The notes under the pieces were generated by a model that did no database searches, was not told the origin of the DNA, and saw only the letters and a program-made list of their open reading frames with translations. DNA of 64,000 nucleotides from Psettodes erumei (Eukaryota > Chordata > Actinopteri > Pleuronectiformes > Psettodidae), in assembly GCA_016785225.1 (NCBI GenBank), contig JAFBJZ010000344.1:496001-560000 (forward strand), given 5' to 3'. Below, piece by piece: positions 1-12,560 of the stretch (position 1 is its first letter; every line of letters begins with the position of its first letter). The position numbers were made by a program, and so were the translations under genes.

Positions 1-348
1 TTTTTTTGAACGTGCTGCTCATTCAGAGGCATCTGCACATTTAGTTTTTATAAGCAAGAACTAAATATCTTATCATTTATACACATGTTCTGGATTATGA
101 TTAAATGTCAACGCTGCAGGAATCATATGTTTCATTTAATTCCTTTCACACTGTGTTAACTTGATGTTAACAATTTATTCACTTGACGAAACAACATAAA
201 CTTCACTACGAGTAAAGTGACAAGAATTTGGATGTTGTTTTTCTGTATGGTCTTGTACCGCATGTCCTTTCTCAACACTTCCATCTTAGTTTCAACAATT
301 TCACAAAATATTTTGTCATCTGTTCGGTGAGTTGTGCGTCATCTTTGC

Positions 349-500
349 TTAACATGTTATATCTCATTTGTTTAAGCAATGTGATGTGTGTTTGTATGGG
401 GTTGTTTCTTGGGTGGGACCAGTAACTTCCTGCAATCTCCTCTGGGTGCCAGTCTTTATGCTATTCTAAGATAACCACCTGCTAAATATTTATCAGGTAC
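349..500 (+). repeat. Teleost interspersed repeat, 3'-half fragment (same family as 23722-23990)
   Basis: This is a decayed, internally deleted copy. It starts with 'TTAACATGTTATATCTCATT', a motif also present near the end of the 23.7 kb copy as 'TTAACATGTTTTATCTTGTG'. It continues through 'TTTCTTGGGTGGGACCAGTA' and 'ACTTCCTGCAATCTCCTCTG' and ends near 'GATAACCACCTGCTAAATAT'. I recognise these blocks from memory as a common percomorph repeat whose second half reads roughly 'TTTCTTGGCTGGGACCAGTA'. Seen: the motif shared with the other copy. Known from memory: the family. Inferred: about 30-40 bases are deleted between 'TTTGTTTAAGC' and 'TTTGTATGGGG'. The class (SINE or non-autonomous DNA element) is not resolved. 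Confidence 0.55.
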
Positions 501-3296
501 TGTAGGTAGGGGATTTAACTCATGAAATAGTGAAAAAAGGTGAACTCTAATGTGTTGTCACCACTAAATCTATTTTAAAAAGTAAAAGTTCAGCTCATAC
601 ATGTTTAAAATGATTTGCAAAATCTGCCCCTGCGAGACTAAAATACATTCATTTGCCAGTTTTGTGCATGTACTTTACAACTGAAGCAAACAAAGTTGGT
701 AAAATTGTATGTTATAAGTTTGTTTGTTGTTTTTTTCCCTCAGTAACTTTAATCTAAACAATATACAGCCTATCACAAACCTGAATAAATTGTAGCTATA
801 TTGACCAAATACTGTGCCTTTATGGGAGATAGAATGAAAAAAGTTTGTTGAGAATTTTTTACCACAAAAGCATGAAGCAAGCGAGAATGAATTTCTGAAT
901 TTCTACAGGCAAATATATTAAATCAGAAGCCTGATGTGTGTGAGCTGTGTGGCTTTCAAGTTTTTTTCCATATTCTTGTAACAAAAAAGTTTCTCAAGTG
1001 TGTCTTAGAATAGTCCAGCAGGCATTTAATATTGCATCAGCCTGGCCAGTTTTATTCTTCCTCTTTCATGCAATTGTTAAATATATTTCCTACTTTCACA
1101 GTGTGTGAGGGTAAAAGAACAATAGCGTGTATTCACCTAACATTCCTTTGAATAACTTGACATCAAAAAGCAAGGGCTGAAAACAAACACAAAAAATCAA
1201 CATGAAACTCGTGTCACAGGTTGCATCATCAAAGTTATTTTGCATCATGTGAGTGGTGAATTACCTCAGCTCAACAGGACCTCTCGTTAATTACCATTGA
1301 ATTATCACTTAATATGCTAATAGGACTTTATAAGCGTCACAGAGAAGTTGTCCAGATCAATGTAGCATATGTCTTCTACCAGACACATGCATATGCATTA
1401 GGAAAAAAAGGTTAGTAACACCAAGCAGGTAATTCCTTTGATAATGAAACAGGAAATGTTTCAATAGTAACTGAATTCTTCCCCGTATCCTGTCTGTAAG
1501 AATAGAATTCTTATATGTGACACTAGTTATCATAACCTCGGGGACATGGACTTGACTGAATAATGGACAGTGAATTTGACATGTAAAATGGCCGTACACA
1601 ACACGTCACACTTCATTAGGAAATCTGCTAACCTGAGTTTTTCTTATTCTTATTAAACTTCACTAATAAGCATGGATGAAGTGCTCTGGGCACACCCTCA
1701 GGCTTTTCCCGCAGCAAATGCAAGCTCAGTAAAATGTATTTTGAAGCTTAGAAAAACACGGTGTATCCCCGTACGGTGTGTATGTTGCCGTATTCATAAT
1801 AAAGGCATTCAAAACAGCATCTTAAACATTTCCAGAGGTACTTAACTATTTCAGAGTGGTGAAACAAAGGGCATGAAGGTGGCTGCAGTGTGCTGTTAGC
1901 TTCCAAGTGCGCATATCTTTGTGCTGCCTCAAGATGAGAACAGCTCAAATGCCTTCTGAAGAATTCTTTATTCCTCCTGTAATGAGCCGATAGCCGACGG
2001 GTAGCTGTTGTCTCCTGCTGCGTCTCATTCTGTATCGACAGCTTCCCTTTCAAACACACCTCATCCACCCCCTGTGGCCTGTAGTGCCGGGTTGCCACTG
2101 TGCTTCAGAGTTTGCCCCGACACTAACTCTAATCTGTACACACAGCAAGCAAAGAGGCAGAGATCCTCTTTCAAAAGAGAAAACAAGGGCAGGTTATGTT
2201 CATAGAATATGACATATGTCTGAAAATGGGCCCATGTTATGCTGATATAGCCCTTCCTGAGGCGTTCCAATTGACAACCCACAGCGGGTGACCACCAATC
2301 AATCTTTCCACCGCACTGACATTCAGCCAACAGTGTGGCAGAGGGACTCCTCAGATGGATATTGCTGGGCAGTGTGAGAATCAGTAAAGAGGAAAGCACG
2401 GAACACTACGTACAGAAATACTGCATACAGACATAAAGGAAGGGTTCAAACAAAATCCAATTATTTTTCATCCACATTTTGTCCCTCCAGCCAATTTTAT
2501 CAGGTGTGAGTTTGAGGTTAATTACAACAAAATACATTTCTCTCCATCTTAAATTTGAAATAACACAATATTTAACCTATGCAACACCTAAATGACTGTG
2601 CCATCTGATAAAGCAGACATTGCTTGGAAACCTGAGGGCTGTGGGGAGTCAATTTGGTTTGCTACTTTGGTGATGAATCGGTTAACAAACCTGAGATGAT
2701 CTGGCCATTAGTAAAGAACACAGCATGTTTTTTTTTCTCCCCATGTTGGTGTTTTATAGTGGTTGTAGTTGGAGTGATTAACGAAGGTGTGTTAGTCTAA
2801 TGAGTCCCCTTGCTGAGCCTCATGAGAGAAATTAAGGCTGCTCGTTCTGAGGTATGCTCCAAGTTCATCTTCTTGGAGGTGGTGGGAGAGTTTATCGATT
2901 ATCCCCTGCTGAGTCTGTCAAGTCTGAGAAAGCCCAGCTGAGGAAGTATGCTGCTCCAGATGTACTTACTATAGGTTCAAAGAAGCAAAGCGATTTTTAT
3001 CCCTTTGCTTTGAAGAGGCCAAAATGGATCACTTCCAAGGGCAACTTGTACTTAAATTAAGTTGAAACAACATAAAAATTGTCATCGGCACAAATTATTT
3101 ATACACAAATAATCTAATACTGTTTGGCAGAAATGAGAAGATATTCAAATGAACATTTAATGCATTATATGCCAAAACACTGATGTGCTGTAACCATTTT
3201 TAAACAACTAACAGTTATATTTGATGCTGTTTAGTCCTTAATAATCAACAATGGCATAAGAATATTTAAAATATTTTTTGTAATATTTTCACTTAC
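501..3296. other. Non-coding AT-rich stretch, no gene seen
   Basis: No ORF here looks protein-like. The only item of note is a minus-strand splice-like pair. A pyrimidine-rich acceptor (minus strand 'TTTTGTGTTTGTTTTCAG') sits before 1176, and a GTGAAT donor follows 1137. Between them is an open 40-nt segment that would read PLLFDVKLFKGML. Nothing supports it beyond the signals. Confidence 0.5.
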
Positions 3297-3375
3297 ATAT
3301 ACTTATAGTACTTCCACTATATATTCTCAGTGTCTTTAGCTCCAGTTCTCCAAGTCTCACCTGAAACCAGAGAGC
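3297..3375 (-). CDS. Candidate exon or microexon on the minus strand, unverified
   Basis: Reading the minus strand, a strong acceptor ('TTTTATTTCCTGCAG', with further pyrimidines upstream) is followed by GCTCTCTGGTTTCAG and then a GTGAGA donor. This would define a 15-nt microexon at 3361-3375 encoding ALWFQ in phase 0. The same frame stays open past this donor to a second, better donor (GTAAGTGA) after 3297, giving a 79-nt alternative whose translation includes LGELELKTLRIYSG. The other two frames of the 79-nt version contain stops. I do not recognise the peptide. A pyrimidine-rich AG near a GT donor arises by chance several times in a window this size, so confidence is low. Confidence 0.15.
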
Positions 3376-3504
3376 CTGCAGGAAATAAAATGAGCAGGAA
3401 AAACTTTCAAAATATGTGCAAAACAAAGAAGACCAACCTAATATGTCACCTAATTGTTCATTAATTATATCATAAATCACCGTGACAATGACAGCTAGTC
3501 CCAA

Positions 3505-6500
3505 TTACAAATGTCACGGTTGGCCTGGCCCTCTATCAAGCTTCATTGTCTCTGCAAACCATATTGTGTAGAAATCACCTTGTTTACTTAATGCCACAGC
3601 AACAGGCCATGCTGGAATATACTGTACATCCTAACACATATGTTTTGCTTTTTGTTTTTTCAAACATACCTGTTGTAGGATAATAACAATATAAAAGGTA
3701 TATATCAAATACATGTTGCATGCAACAAAAGTTAAATAATGACAAAAATCTAACAATCTACCTTTTTTTAAAAAATGAAATGTAAGATGAAGTATTCAAA
3801 AAATATTACTCATTAAATATTTATTGTAGCAGTATATGAACAATGATTAAAAAAAGTATTCCAAAAAATACTGATTGCAAAAATATGGGCGTATGTAGAA
3901 CGGCAAAAATGTAATTTGCAGCACAAAGTAAAAAATATTTTAGGGTCTCAATGAAATCAGCACAATGCAATCACCTCCTTTGCATTTTCTCCCAAGACAT
4001 GCACAACAGGCCACAGAGTTCAGGTCCTTTCAATCAGCTTTGACAGAAGAGTGTTGTAACTACTGATTTGCCTCAGTCAGACGTCATGCACATCCTCTCA
4101 CACTTCTGTTACTGTTTCATAATGCATGCACAGTTTTAAAGCATATGAGGCTCAGGTGTTATGACGTACACAGGTCGGCCGGGTGGTCTCTCAACTTGTT
4201 GGTCCCTGAACCCTGGGGATCACCTGATATGGACTTTGCCCTGCTGCAACTTATCCTTTGTGATTTTCCTCCTCCCCTGCACTTGCATTTGTATGCTAGT
4301 TGCATCCAAATGACGGTAGTGACAGCTATTTAGCATTATATTTGAATGCCTTTAAAAGGACCTCTTCAAAGGAGCACAGGCATGGTAACAGGGAATATAA
4401 CAAATAGCAGATGGTGTTCAAACTCCATGTTCACATCAGGGGGTGATGCAAATGTTCATCATTCATTAACGCTGAGGACACATAATTTGATAACAGAATA
4501 TGTCCCACATACTTTCCTCATCATGTGCTATTTTGTGCGCTGTGATGTACACAAGACAAGATTTATAGGTGCGGAGTACCATCGAAAGAGTCCAGTCGTT
4601 AATGATGCAAAGCAGGAAAGTCGACCAGAGAGGTGTTTATCAGTTGTGTACTCTTGAAGAGATGAAAGGATGGACTGGAATGACTATCAGACTGTAAACA
4701 AAAAAAAAACAATTCATTAGCAGGAGTAATTGATGGGGCTTCAGCACTTGACCAGTATCTCAGGGTAATTTTCACAGGCTCCGCTGTGCCTTACATAGTT
4801 AGTCATGCAGCACATCCCGAAATGATTTTAATACTCAAGTGTCAATTGTTGAATATTTTTAGTGGTCAGACTGTGGCGCCACACGTGCAAGCTCAATCAA
4901 GGCTTAATTTAGGGCAAGACATAGATATTTACAGATTCAGTATGTTACAGTTTACTCAAGTAGTAGTTAGTAGCCTCTTATGAATAATAACAGTCGATCT
5001 AATTACAATACTCATCATCACTGAGCTCCATGGGTTTGATGGGTCTTGCAAATGTGGAGTGTAGCATTCAGTGGCTGAAAATTGAATAAGATGAGAGGTA
5101 CATATATTTGTTTGAAGAAAAACACAGTCACGTAGAGGATTCAAGACTGAACATCTGTGTGATTGACTCAGGGAACAATTTATCCAATGTCCATACTGAG
5201 GTCAGTTTTAAGACACCTATACTGCCTCAACCCAGGGTCTCTGATATCTAATCAATAAATAATCTTCGGGTGGAATCTCCCCATCTATCACTCACTGATC
5301 TCCCTTTGTGTAATTCCATGAATTTATAGACCACTGTCTGCATGCGAAAGTAGACAGCGGCAGTGAAAATGTTCTCTTGGATTCATTGTGTGCTGCAGTT
5401 TCTGGAAGGTTCGATGCATCTGTGCTGCTTCATCGTTTTTACCATACCAATAGCAGAAATGCACACATGCACACGCTAAACTTTTTCTCATTGTCTTTGT
5501 CCAGAAAGTCTCCCTGTTGTGCATTATCCGCTTGTCTCTTGTACTTATCTCTGTTCTTGCCAAAGCAACAGCACACTCATGCATCCTGTCACCTAGTGCC
5601 ACACACAACTGGACTGGACTCCTTGCCTTGGGTTGATCTTATTCGGTTTACTGTGTCCTTCCTCTCTGGCTCTCTCACTTTATCCCTCTTTTCATTTTAA
5701 ACCCGTCCTACCTGTGTCGCTATGTAGTGGGAGCCACACAAGTGTAGCTGCTAATTAACAGAAATGGAATTAATCATTTCAAAAGAAGATGGTGTGGACA
5801 CAAAATTCAGCGCTCCATTTCATCTTGTGTTTTTTTTTCATTCCTTCTAGCCACAGTGATCCTTCCTTTTCAAAAGTACTCCAAAAACACTTGAATCACC
5901 TCTATTTCCATGGACACAGACACCTCTCCCTGCCTGGATTATCTGCTACTCAAGAGAGTGAGCGCCACTTTCTACAAATCCACCCAAATTTATCATTCTA
6001 GAGATGGCATTTAATTCCACATATACTGCTTTATCAGCTCTATCAATTTTATTTTTATTTACTGACCATAATGAGAGGTTTCTGAGAAACAGTGTACTCC
6101 CAACATGCCAAGTAGCGCTAAGATCAACTTTGGATCCTTACACAGTTTCTTGTAAGGTGTAGACTCTGATATACAGCACATCGGGACCATTAATCATGTT
6201 AAAAGGAAAATACTGAGGTGAGAAAGTACATTTTTTGAGAACTGCACTGAACTTACTTACTTGTGAGACTATAACTTCACTCCTCCACATTTTGAGAAAA
6301 AATATAAGGCTTTTACAAAGCATCTTTTTTATCAAGGGTATAGTTACATATACTCACATCATAAGCTTATAAATTAAGATGTACTGTAAGGGTTTAAACC
6401 ATCCACCCATCCTATTACTGTACCCATTTATACTAGTGAAGGCCTGATTACTAACTGGGAAATGATATCTGAACAGCTTTCTTTAACATTTCTACATTGT

Positions 6501-8831
6501 AGTATTTTCCTCAGTTTTCTTGTTGTCTCTCTTAGTAAATTTGTTATTTTAAATGTTTGTACCTTAATATAATTACTTGGTATGTCATATATTCATACTG
6601 TTATACTTTTATTTTATATATCTATTTTTATATCTCTGTCTGACATGGGATCTGATTGGAAATTTGATTGCATAAGCATTGTTTAAGACAACCATATGCT
6701 CTCTTTAATCTCAAATCTCTTAAGCAACTGAGTTCTCAATAGCCCATTTCTTCTCAGATGCCATCAGGCTACTCTAGCAAAGGTTCAGGGTCAGCCTATG
6801 CTGAAAGAGAACTAGTTTGTAAGGCGTATTGTCTGACCACTTTGAAAGCATTAAGTGTTTATTAGGTGTTCTGAATGGACACAACTTCAGGGTGAATTTA
6901 AAAGCTGGCTGTCATAGAGATGACATAGCTGCATTGGAAGGTATTTATTGTGTTATCGGTTATTCACTTGAGAAGTAACACAAATAGTGGCATAATAAAA
7001 CCCTAGCTCTTTTCTCACCCCCACATAGCTGGCCAATCACAGTGTGCGAGTGTCAAATTGTTGATATTGGAAAATCACAGAAATGGCTCCCTCTAATCAA
7101 AAGTTGGAATTGTATGGGTGGGTGTGGGTTGGCAAAGTTATTGGACCATCCCACAGGCAGTTCAGATGGCACATACTAGCAGCCACAGGGTTAGTGGAAT
7201 TGATCAGTTAACAGTTAACACTGATTCAGAATAAAAATTACTGGAATAATGTGAAAGGAATGGGCAAGAATAGACTTTCATAACTGTAGGTATTTCACTG
7301 ACTAAGGAGGTGAAATATATATTCGCTCTGACTCAGTAATCTTACCCTTGGTATGGACCCTGTCATGGATAGGCCAACATAAACTACAGCTAAAATGTTC
7401 AACTGAACTTCTGTGTGGAGGTGTATGGAAATGGTAAAGGCAGAGGTGTCTTGTTACAGGTGATGATATTGGAGTCTAGATTGATGCCTCTGCAAAGGAA
7501 TCAATGACACGGCTGCTGGTACGAATCAAGCTCACAGCTGTCAGGAGAGGGAAGTGCGGCTTGGCGTAGATTTGAGACGGGCGGAAAGATTGTTTTAGAA
7601 AAAATTAAACAATGATGAGATGGTGGATATATTGGAAATGTTTATTTATGTCCGTGTGTGAGAGAGAAAGCAGAGAGAAAGAAAAAGAAACTTTTATGAG
7701 TATCCATGAGATTTCCTGAAGGGCATACAAGTGCAAAGCATGCGGAGGAGAAAAAAATTCTTTCACCATTGATTTTAGTGACACGGTGAGGGGAAGCGTT
7801 TCAGTTTCACATCACATCCATCTCCCCAAACTGAAACAGGTCATCCAGGTGGTTGGAGTATGCTCAGTCCTTCTTTTTGAGTCACTTTACCACACCCTTG
7901 CACGAGTCTCTTGATCTAGCACACTGGAATTTCATCAACACCCAATTCTCCTGATCAATATGAAATACAAGATTTAAATATGTGATGACCGTAGAGACTT
8001 TAGAGAGGTCATAGTTAATGGCACCAAGGAATAAAAATGGTATCTGTTGTTATTCCAAGGAATCTTTCTCTCGTTTGCCCCTGCCATGGGCCACATTTCA
8101 TTAGTCCCATCAGCAAGGTAATTCGAAGTAAAATATGAAGGATAAATTACAGTGCGTGAGAAGCCTGGTAATCTAAGCACACTGCAGACATATCTGGCCT
8201 TGCTTGAGGGGTTGTTAATGATGAAAACAAGACACCGTCAAACTTCTACTTTTTTTGTGTCAGTATTCAGTATTCAGGGTAAACTTTTAAAAGCCGAGCT
8301 ACCATTATCACCAAAACTAATTTTGCCTTGACATTTCAGTGTGTACGGATGTTAAACACAATTGTCTTAGCTGATGGTCAGAGCTAAAGATACACTCACT
8401 GTTGAAAGGCGCATGCTTTCTTGTGACGGTTGAATGTAGTGTTTTAGAAAGCATGGCTGTTAGTCATCTTTCACCGGCATCTAATACAGTGAACCTCCTC
8501 ACATCTGAGAAACGGGTGTGGCTTCAAAGAAACAAAGCCACCATTACACGTCTCAGTGGTAACTCGAGATTTAACATTGCCTTGTTTGCTCTTGTGCAAA
8601 AACATATCCTTTAACTTCAGCTCGTACATTCACCTTAGTGGGTGTACAGAAAATGTTGATAGGTGCAAAAGTCTGTATGAAGTCAGCGCCTAGTGCAGCT
8701 GGAACAAGTGTTTTCAAATACATTACTGTTATGGTTCCTGCTTACGTTTCACTCAGTGAAATGACGGATAGCATGCGTTCTGCAGCATCTCCCTGGCTCA
8801 ATCAAATTGAATATATACACTAGAATAAAAT
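3505..8831. other. Non-coding stretch, no gene seen
   Basis: This is unique-looking AT-rich sequence with short open frames on both strands, none protein-like or flanked by good splice signals. A GTAAGTAAG donor-like site lies on the minus strand near 6255, but no acceptor precedes it. No interspersed repeat was recognised. A 13-base G run at 8832-8844 closes the block. Confidence 0.5.
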
Positions 8832-8844
8832 GGGGGGGGGGGGG
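8832..8844 (+). repeat. (G)13 homopolymer
   Basis: Thirteen consecutive G bases follow 'AGAATAAAAT'. Long G runs are uncommon in this AT-rich context and are prone to length error in assemblies. Confidence 0.95.
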
Positions 8845-11540
8845 TTTCACTGGTTTGTGACCATCAAATAATGTGCCAAATGTTCCAGTGTACCTGTATC
8901 ACAGAGGAGGTGGCCCCACCAGGCAGGTGCCGAGGAGAAGCTGCTAAGCAATCACATATTACAAATGTAAATATAATGTGAAAGCAATGGAGAACATTAT
9001 GAAAAACAGGTGGGGGCAATTAAAGACTGCATTTTTTTTCTACATTCAGTTAAAAAAATACATAAAGGAAAGATATTTGTATTTACCTTCCTTATTTTAA
9101 TATCCACTAATCCTTTATCCATCCTCATGGTGCTATAACAGTACAATACCCCCAAAAATATTTATTTAATCCAGTGACTGGATTTTTATCCACAGGATAG
9201 TGACAAAAAATGCTGCTGTCTATGTATAGAATCTTTTTTGTATAAAAACAGAGATGTCATGCAGGTCTGTGCCAGCAGAGTTTCAAGTTTCGAGCTCTGC
9301 AAACACTTATCAGGTGAATTAGAGGAAAAGCCACAGAGGGAAGGTAGTCATGGGAGCGAGATCAGCGAAAGTCAATTTGGCAGGTAGTGAACACTTTATG
9401 CTGAGGAAGGCCAAAAAGTTTTGGATGGGGAAGAGACGAGCAGACATGCATCATAATGTACAATTCTGTGTGAAGAAAGACTAATCATTCCTTCAACTTC
9501 TTGTCTGGTGCTATCTGAGGTGCAATGTGAATGAATGATACAAGCACTGAGTTTGAGTGAAGGACACTTGGCTTTGTTGAGGTACTGGCAATCTTTTGTT
9601 CTGCCTTTGGATTATTGCGTGTTATTATATTCAGATGACTTTTACTATGTATTATATTATACCATTATACAGTAAGTATTATCACAGTAATGTCATAAAC
9701 AATAATTTATAGTACTTGTCAAAAGAGGGTGGTTTCTAATCATGCCCACAGATATTGTACATGGTATTCATAAAAATTACATATCACAGAAATGTATTCA
9801 CAAAACACAGTGCACATTACCATCAAATCCTTACACTGCAAACAATTACAGCTGGAAATCTTTAGTGTAATTGTGTCTAATCCTCAGCTGGTTACTAATT
9901 TCCCATCGAGGGCGATATTGACACCAAGTAGCATGCGAAAGAGAAGCAACTAATAACCTTTGCAATTAGACTGTATTTGTTATTGTTTCAGATTCCTAAA
10001 TTAGAGCGAGTGGCAACAGAATGGTGTTTTCCTCAGCCAAATGTTGCTCCTCAGCTGAGAGGCTAGGAAGCGCGGAATAAACATGGCAGTGTGGTAATGG
10101 AAGCTGAAGTCTTTGATATCAGTCCCTAGAGGCGGCATCGGCTTGAATTCTGCGATGGGGTTGTGTGAATCCTAACAGAAGGCTCCCACTGCAGGGTCAG
10201 AGCCACACTAGGAAACAACACGTACTGAATACACTTGAAAAACTCTGTGCTTTGATATTCAGATCAGCCAGTGCTCTGCTGGGAAGAGCCCTAGTATCAT
10301 CATCCAAGGGAGACCATCTATGAAAATGCATGTTGACTGTTTGCACTGACAAAAAAGCACACAAGGATGTCACATACCAACAACTCCAATCTCACTTAAT
10401 GACTGTGTGGTTATTATCTGTCATTCCAATGAGACACATGTAGAAATTGCATGTATCTAAAAATGAAGCGGGTAAAAATAGCGGCTAAGGGATTCACAAA
10501 TCATTTCTATCTCTAAAACAAATTAGTCAGTTTGTTGCAATAGCCAGTGCCGAAGTCAGTCAGCCACGGTTATTGTGGTATCTTTACAGCAGCATTTCCA
10601 TGAGTAAGGGAATAGTGAGCCTGGATCATAGGAAAAACAAACAAACACATAATGGAATTTTTGCAGTGCCTTGAGAAAGAACCTTACTTAACTGTCAGTA
10701 GAATAAACTAGATAAAACACTCTGGATTCAACCTTTAATTATATTGCTTCCTATCCCATCTGAAGATTTAATCATTGCACAAAATTAATTTCTCTACAGA
10801 AGCAAGACTATTGTAACCCTAAGGTTAGATGGGTTCTGTCCTCTGTCTAATCACCAGATAAAAGAACAGTGGTTTTAATTATAGAAAATTAACCTTATGA
10901 AATATGATTCGTGCTCCCATCCTCTGTCTTTTCCCTCCTCCTCCAGCTTTCTCATTAACATACCTCTTTATAATATTCTTCTTATGAATGTTTCCTTCTG
11001 TGTTTATCCTGTAGTTATTGTTTTTTTCTGGTAGTGTAGAGTAAAACACAGACCTTATTAAGAGCACTTAATCTAATCATCAAATACATGTTCTGGACAT
11101 GAGCTCATACGTTCCCACACAGCTGCATAATCTGATCCATGTTATATTCAGCTGAGAGGTCTCCTCCCTCAGGGCTCTGCTTCTGGACAAAGTCCACTAA
11201 TGTCAGCTCTTATCTGTCATATTGCCCTACCTCTCATGTTCCCAGTCTAATTCCCATTGTCTGACCCATCCACCCTCCTCTTGAGAGGCTGATCATGAAG
11301 ATGTTGCTCTCCTCTTCCTCAGATCTCATTAGAATTCCCTTTAGCCATTCGATCGCTCAGCCATCATCAGTGACAAGTCTTTGTCATATGCACACCAGCT
11401 AAGACAAGGATTTGACTGACACTTCTTTTTATATACACATACGCACAGAGACAGTGCACATGTCCATAAATCAAACATTGTTGAATTCACTTGACTGCGT
11501 ACATTTGTATACCCAAGTGTTTGAATTCATGCACACACAT
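8845..11540. other. Non-coding stretch with a low-repeat, regulatory-looking patch near 9.87-10.08 kb
   Basis: No gene was seen. From about 9870 to 10080 the sequence is free of simple repeats and mixes homeodomain-type cores (CTAAT, AATTAG) with GC-richer words. This texture is typical of conserved non-coding elements in fish, but only alignment could show conservation. The rest is undistinguished. Confidence 0.4.
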
Positions 11541-11544
11541 GTGT

Positions 11545-11830
11545 TCACGCTCTCAGGATCGTCTCCCTCCACAAGGGTAATGTCATGCGTGCCGAATTTA
11601 CAGACAAAGTGATCAGGCCTCCAGGGCTTATCAGATGGTTTAGTGCCTCTTCATACACCTTCAGCTGCTGTGGCCGGCATAGGTTTGTGATTGCCTTGAC
11701 AGCTCCATTAAAGGAAGGGAAGGTGATTGCATTCTGTTCCATTCCCATAGCATGCATGACTAACCAGGCTCTGCAGTCAGTGGGAGGAACCCACTTGAGC
11801 TCCATTCCATTGGGTTTATGTCACTTTTAA
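11545..11830. other. Protein-like block or conserved non-coding element, unassigned
   Basis: On the minus strand an 86-codon open frame (11545-11805) has an unusually protein-like composition, with segments such as WVPPTDCRAWLVMHAMGMEQ and QQLKVYEEALNHLISPGGL. The plus strand is open over nearly the same bases (11585-11830). Openness on both strands with balanced base composition also fits a highly conserved non-coding element. There is no good splice acceptor at either end and no domain that I recognise. The alternatives are an old retrocopy fragment, a single exon of an unknown gene, or a regulatory element. I favour a conserved non-coding element, as inference only. Confidence 0.3.
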
Positions 11831-12523
11831 TACAAAGCTTTCATGTAAAGATAGCTCTACCTTTCACCACTGCCCTATGAACTGAGGCGGTTCACATAGG
11901 GATTCATTACGTTTACATGCACAGAAAGGAACCAAGTTACTTGGAGAAATTAAAAAAAAAACCTTTAAATGCAGATGCCCCGTAATCTATCATTTCCAGT
12001 AATTTTCCTCCCTTTTCCCTAAATTAGGCTGCTGTATCTAAATGTAGCTTATTAATGCACACGCAGTTTTCTGTTTTGTTAAAGCATTTGAACTGATGGC
12101 AAGTGAGAAGAAAAGAACCATCACAGAGCTTGCATTTTGAAGATGTAAGTCTGATGTCATCCTTACTGTACTGCAGTGCCAGAGCTAACTTGCTGTTCCT
12201 TGCAGTACAGTAACAATTATGTTCCTGTTTCCCATGTTTTCTATGGACCGTCAGCTGAGGGCGGGGCTTAGCAGAGTCAATTTGTTCATACTGCAAAAGG
12301 CGAAGCTTGTCAATATAAATTAGCTTCTCTTTGTCATTGACGAAGACTTTATTAGCCAACAATACAGAAAAAGTACAGTAGCATTCCTGCATCTTATACA
12401 GAAAAAGTGTAATTGCATAGTTATTTATTTCTTTGTCATTGAGAAAGTCTCCACAACAGTAATTATTATATGCATGTTTTCTGCATAATGTAAGTCAGTA
12501 ACATGAGCTCTTACAACATTTGA

Positions 12524-12525
<2 letters not shown>
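11831..12525. other. Non-coding stretch, no gene seen
   Basis: A 122-codon minus-strand frame (12024-12392) crosses this stretch. It has no recognisable domain and no splice context, and I regard it as a chance ORF. Confidence 0.45.
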
Positions 12526-12558
<33 letters not shown>

Positions 12559-12560
12559 TG
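12526..12560 (+). repeat. (TG)n microsatellite, one interruption
   Basis: About 17 TG units with a single TATG interruption near 12551-12554. It is a typical vertebrate dinucleotide microsatellite. Confidence 0.95.

Noticed and set aside
12024..12392. 122-codon minus-strand ORF
   Set aside because: No recognisable domain, no acceptor or donor at sensible positions, and several AT-driven lysine and leucine codons.
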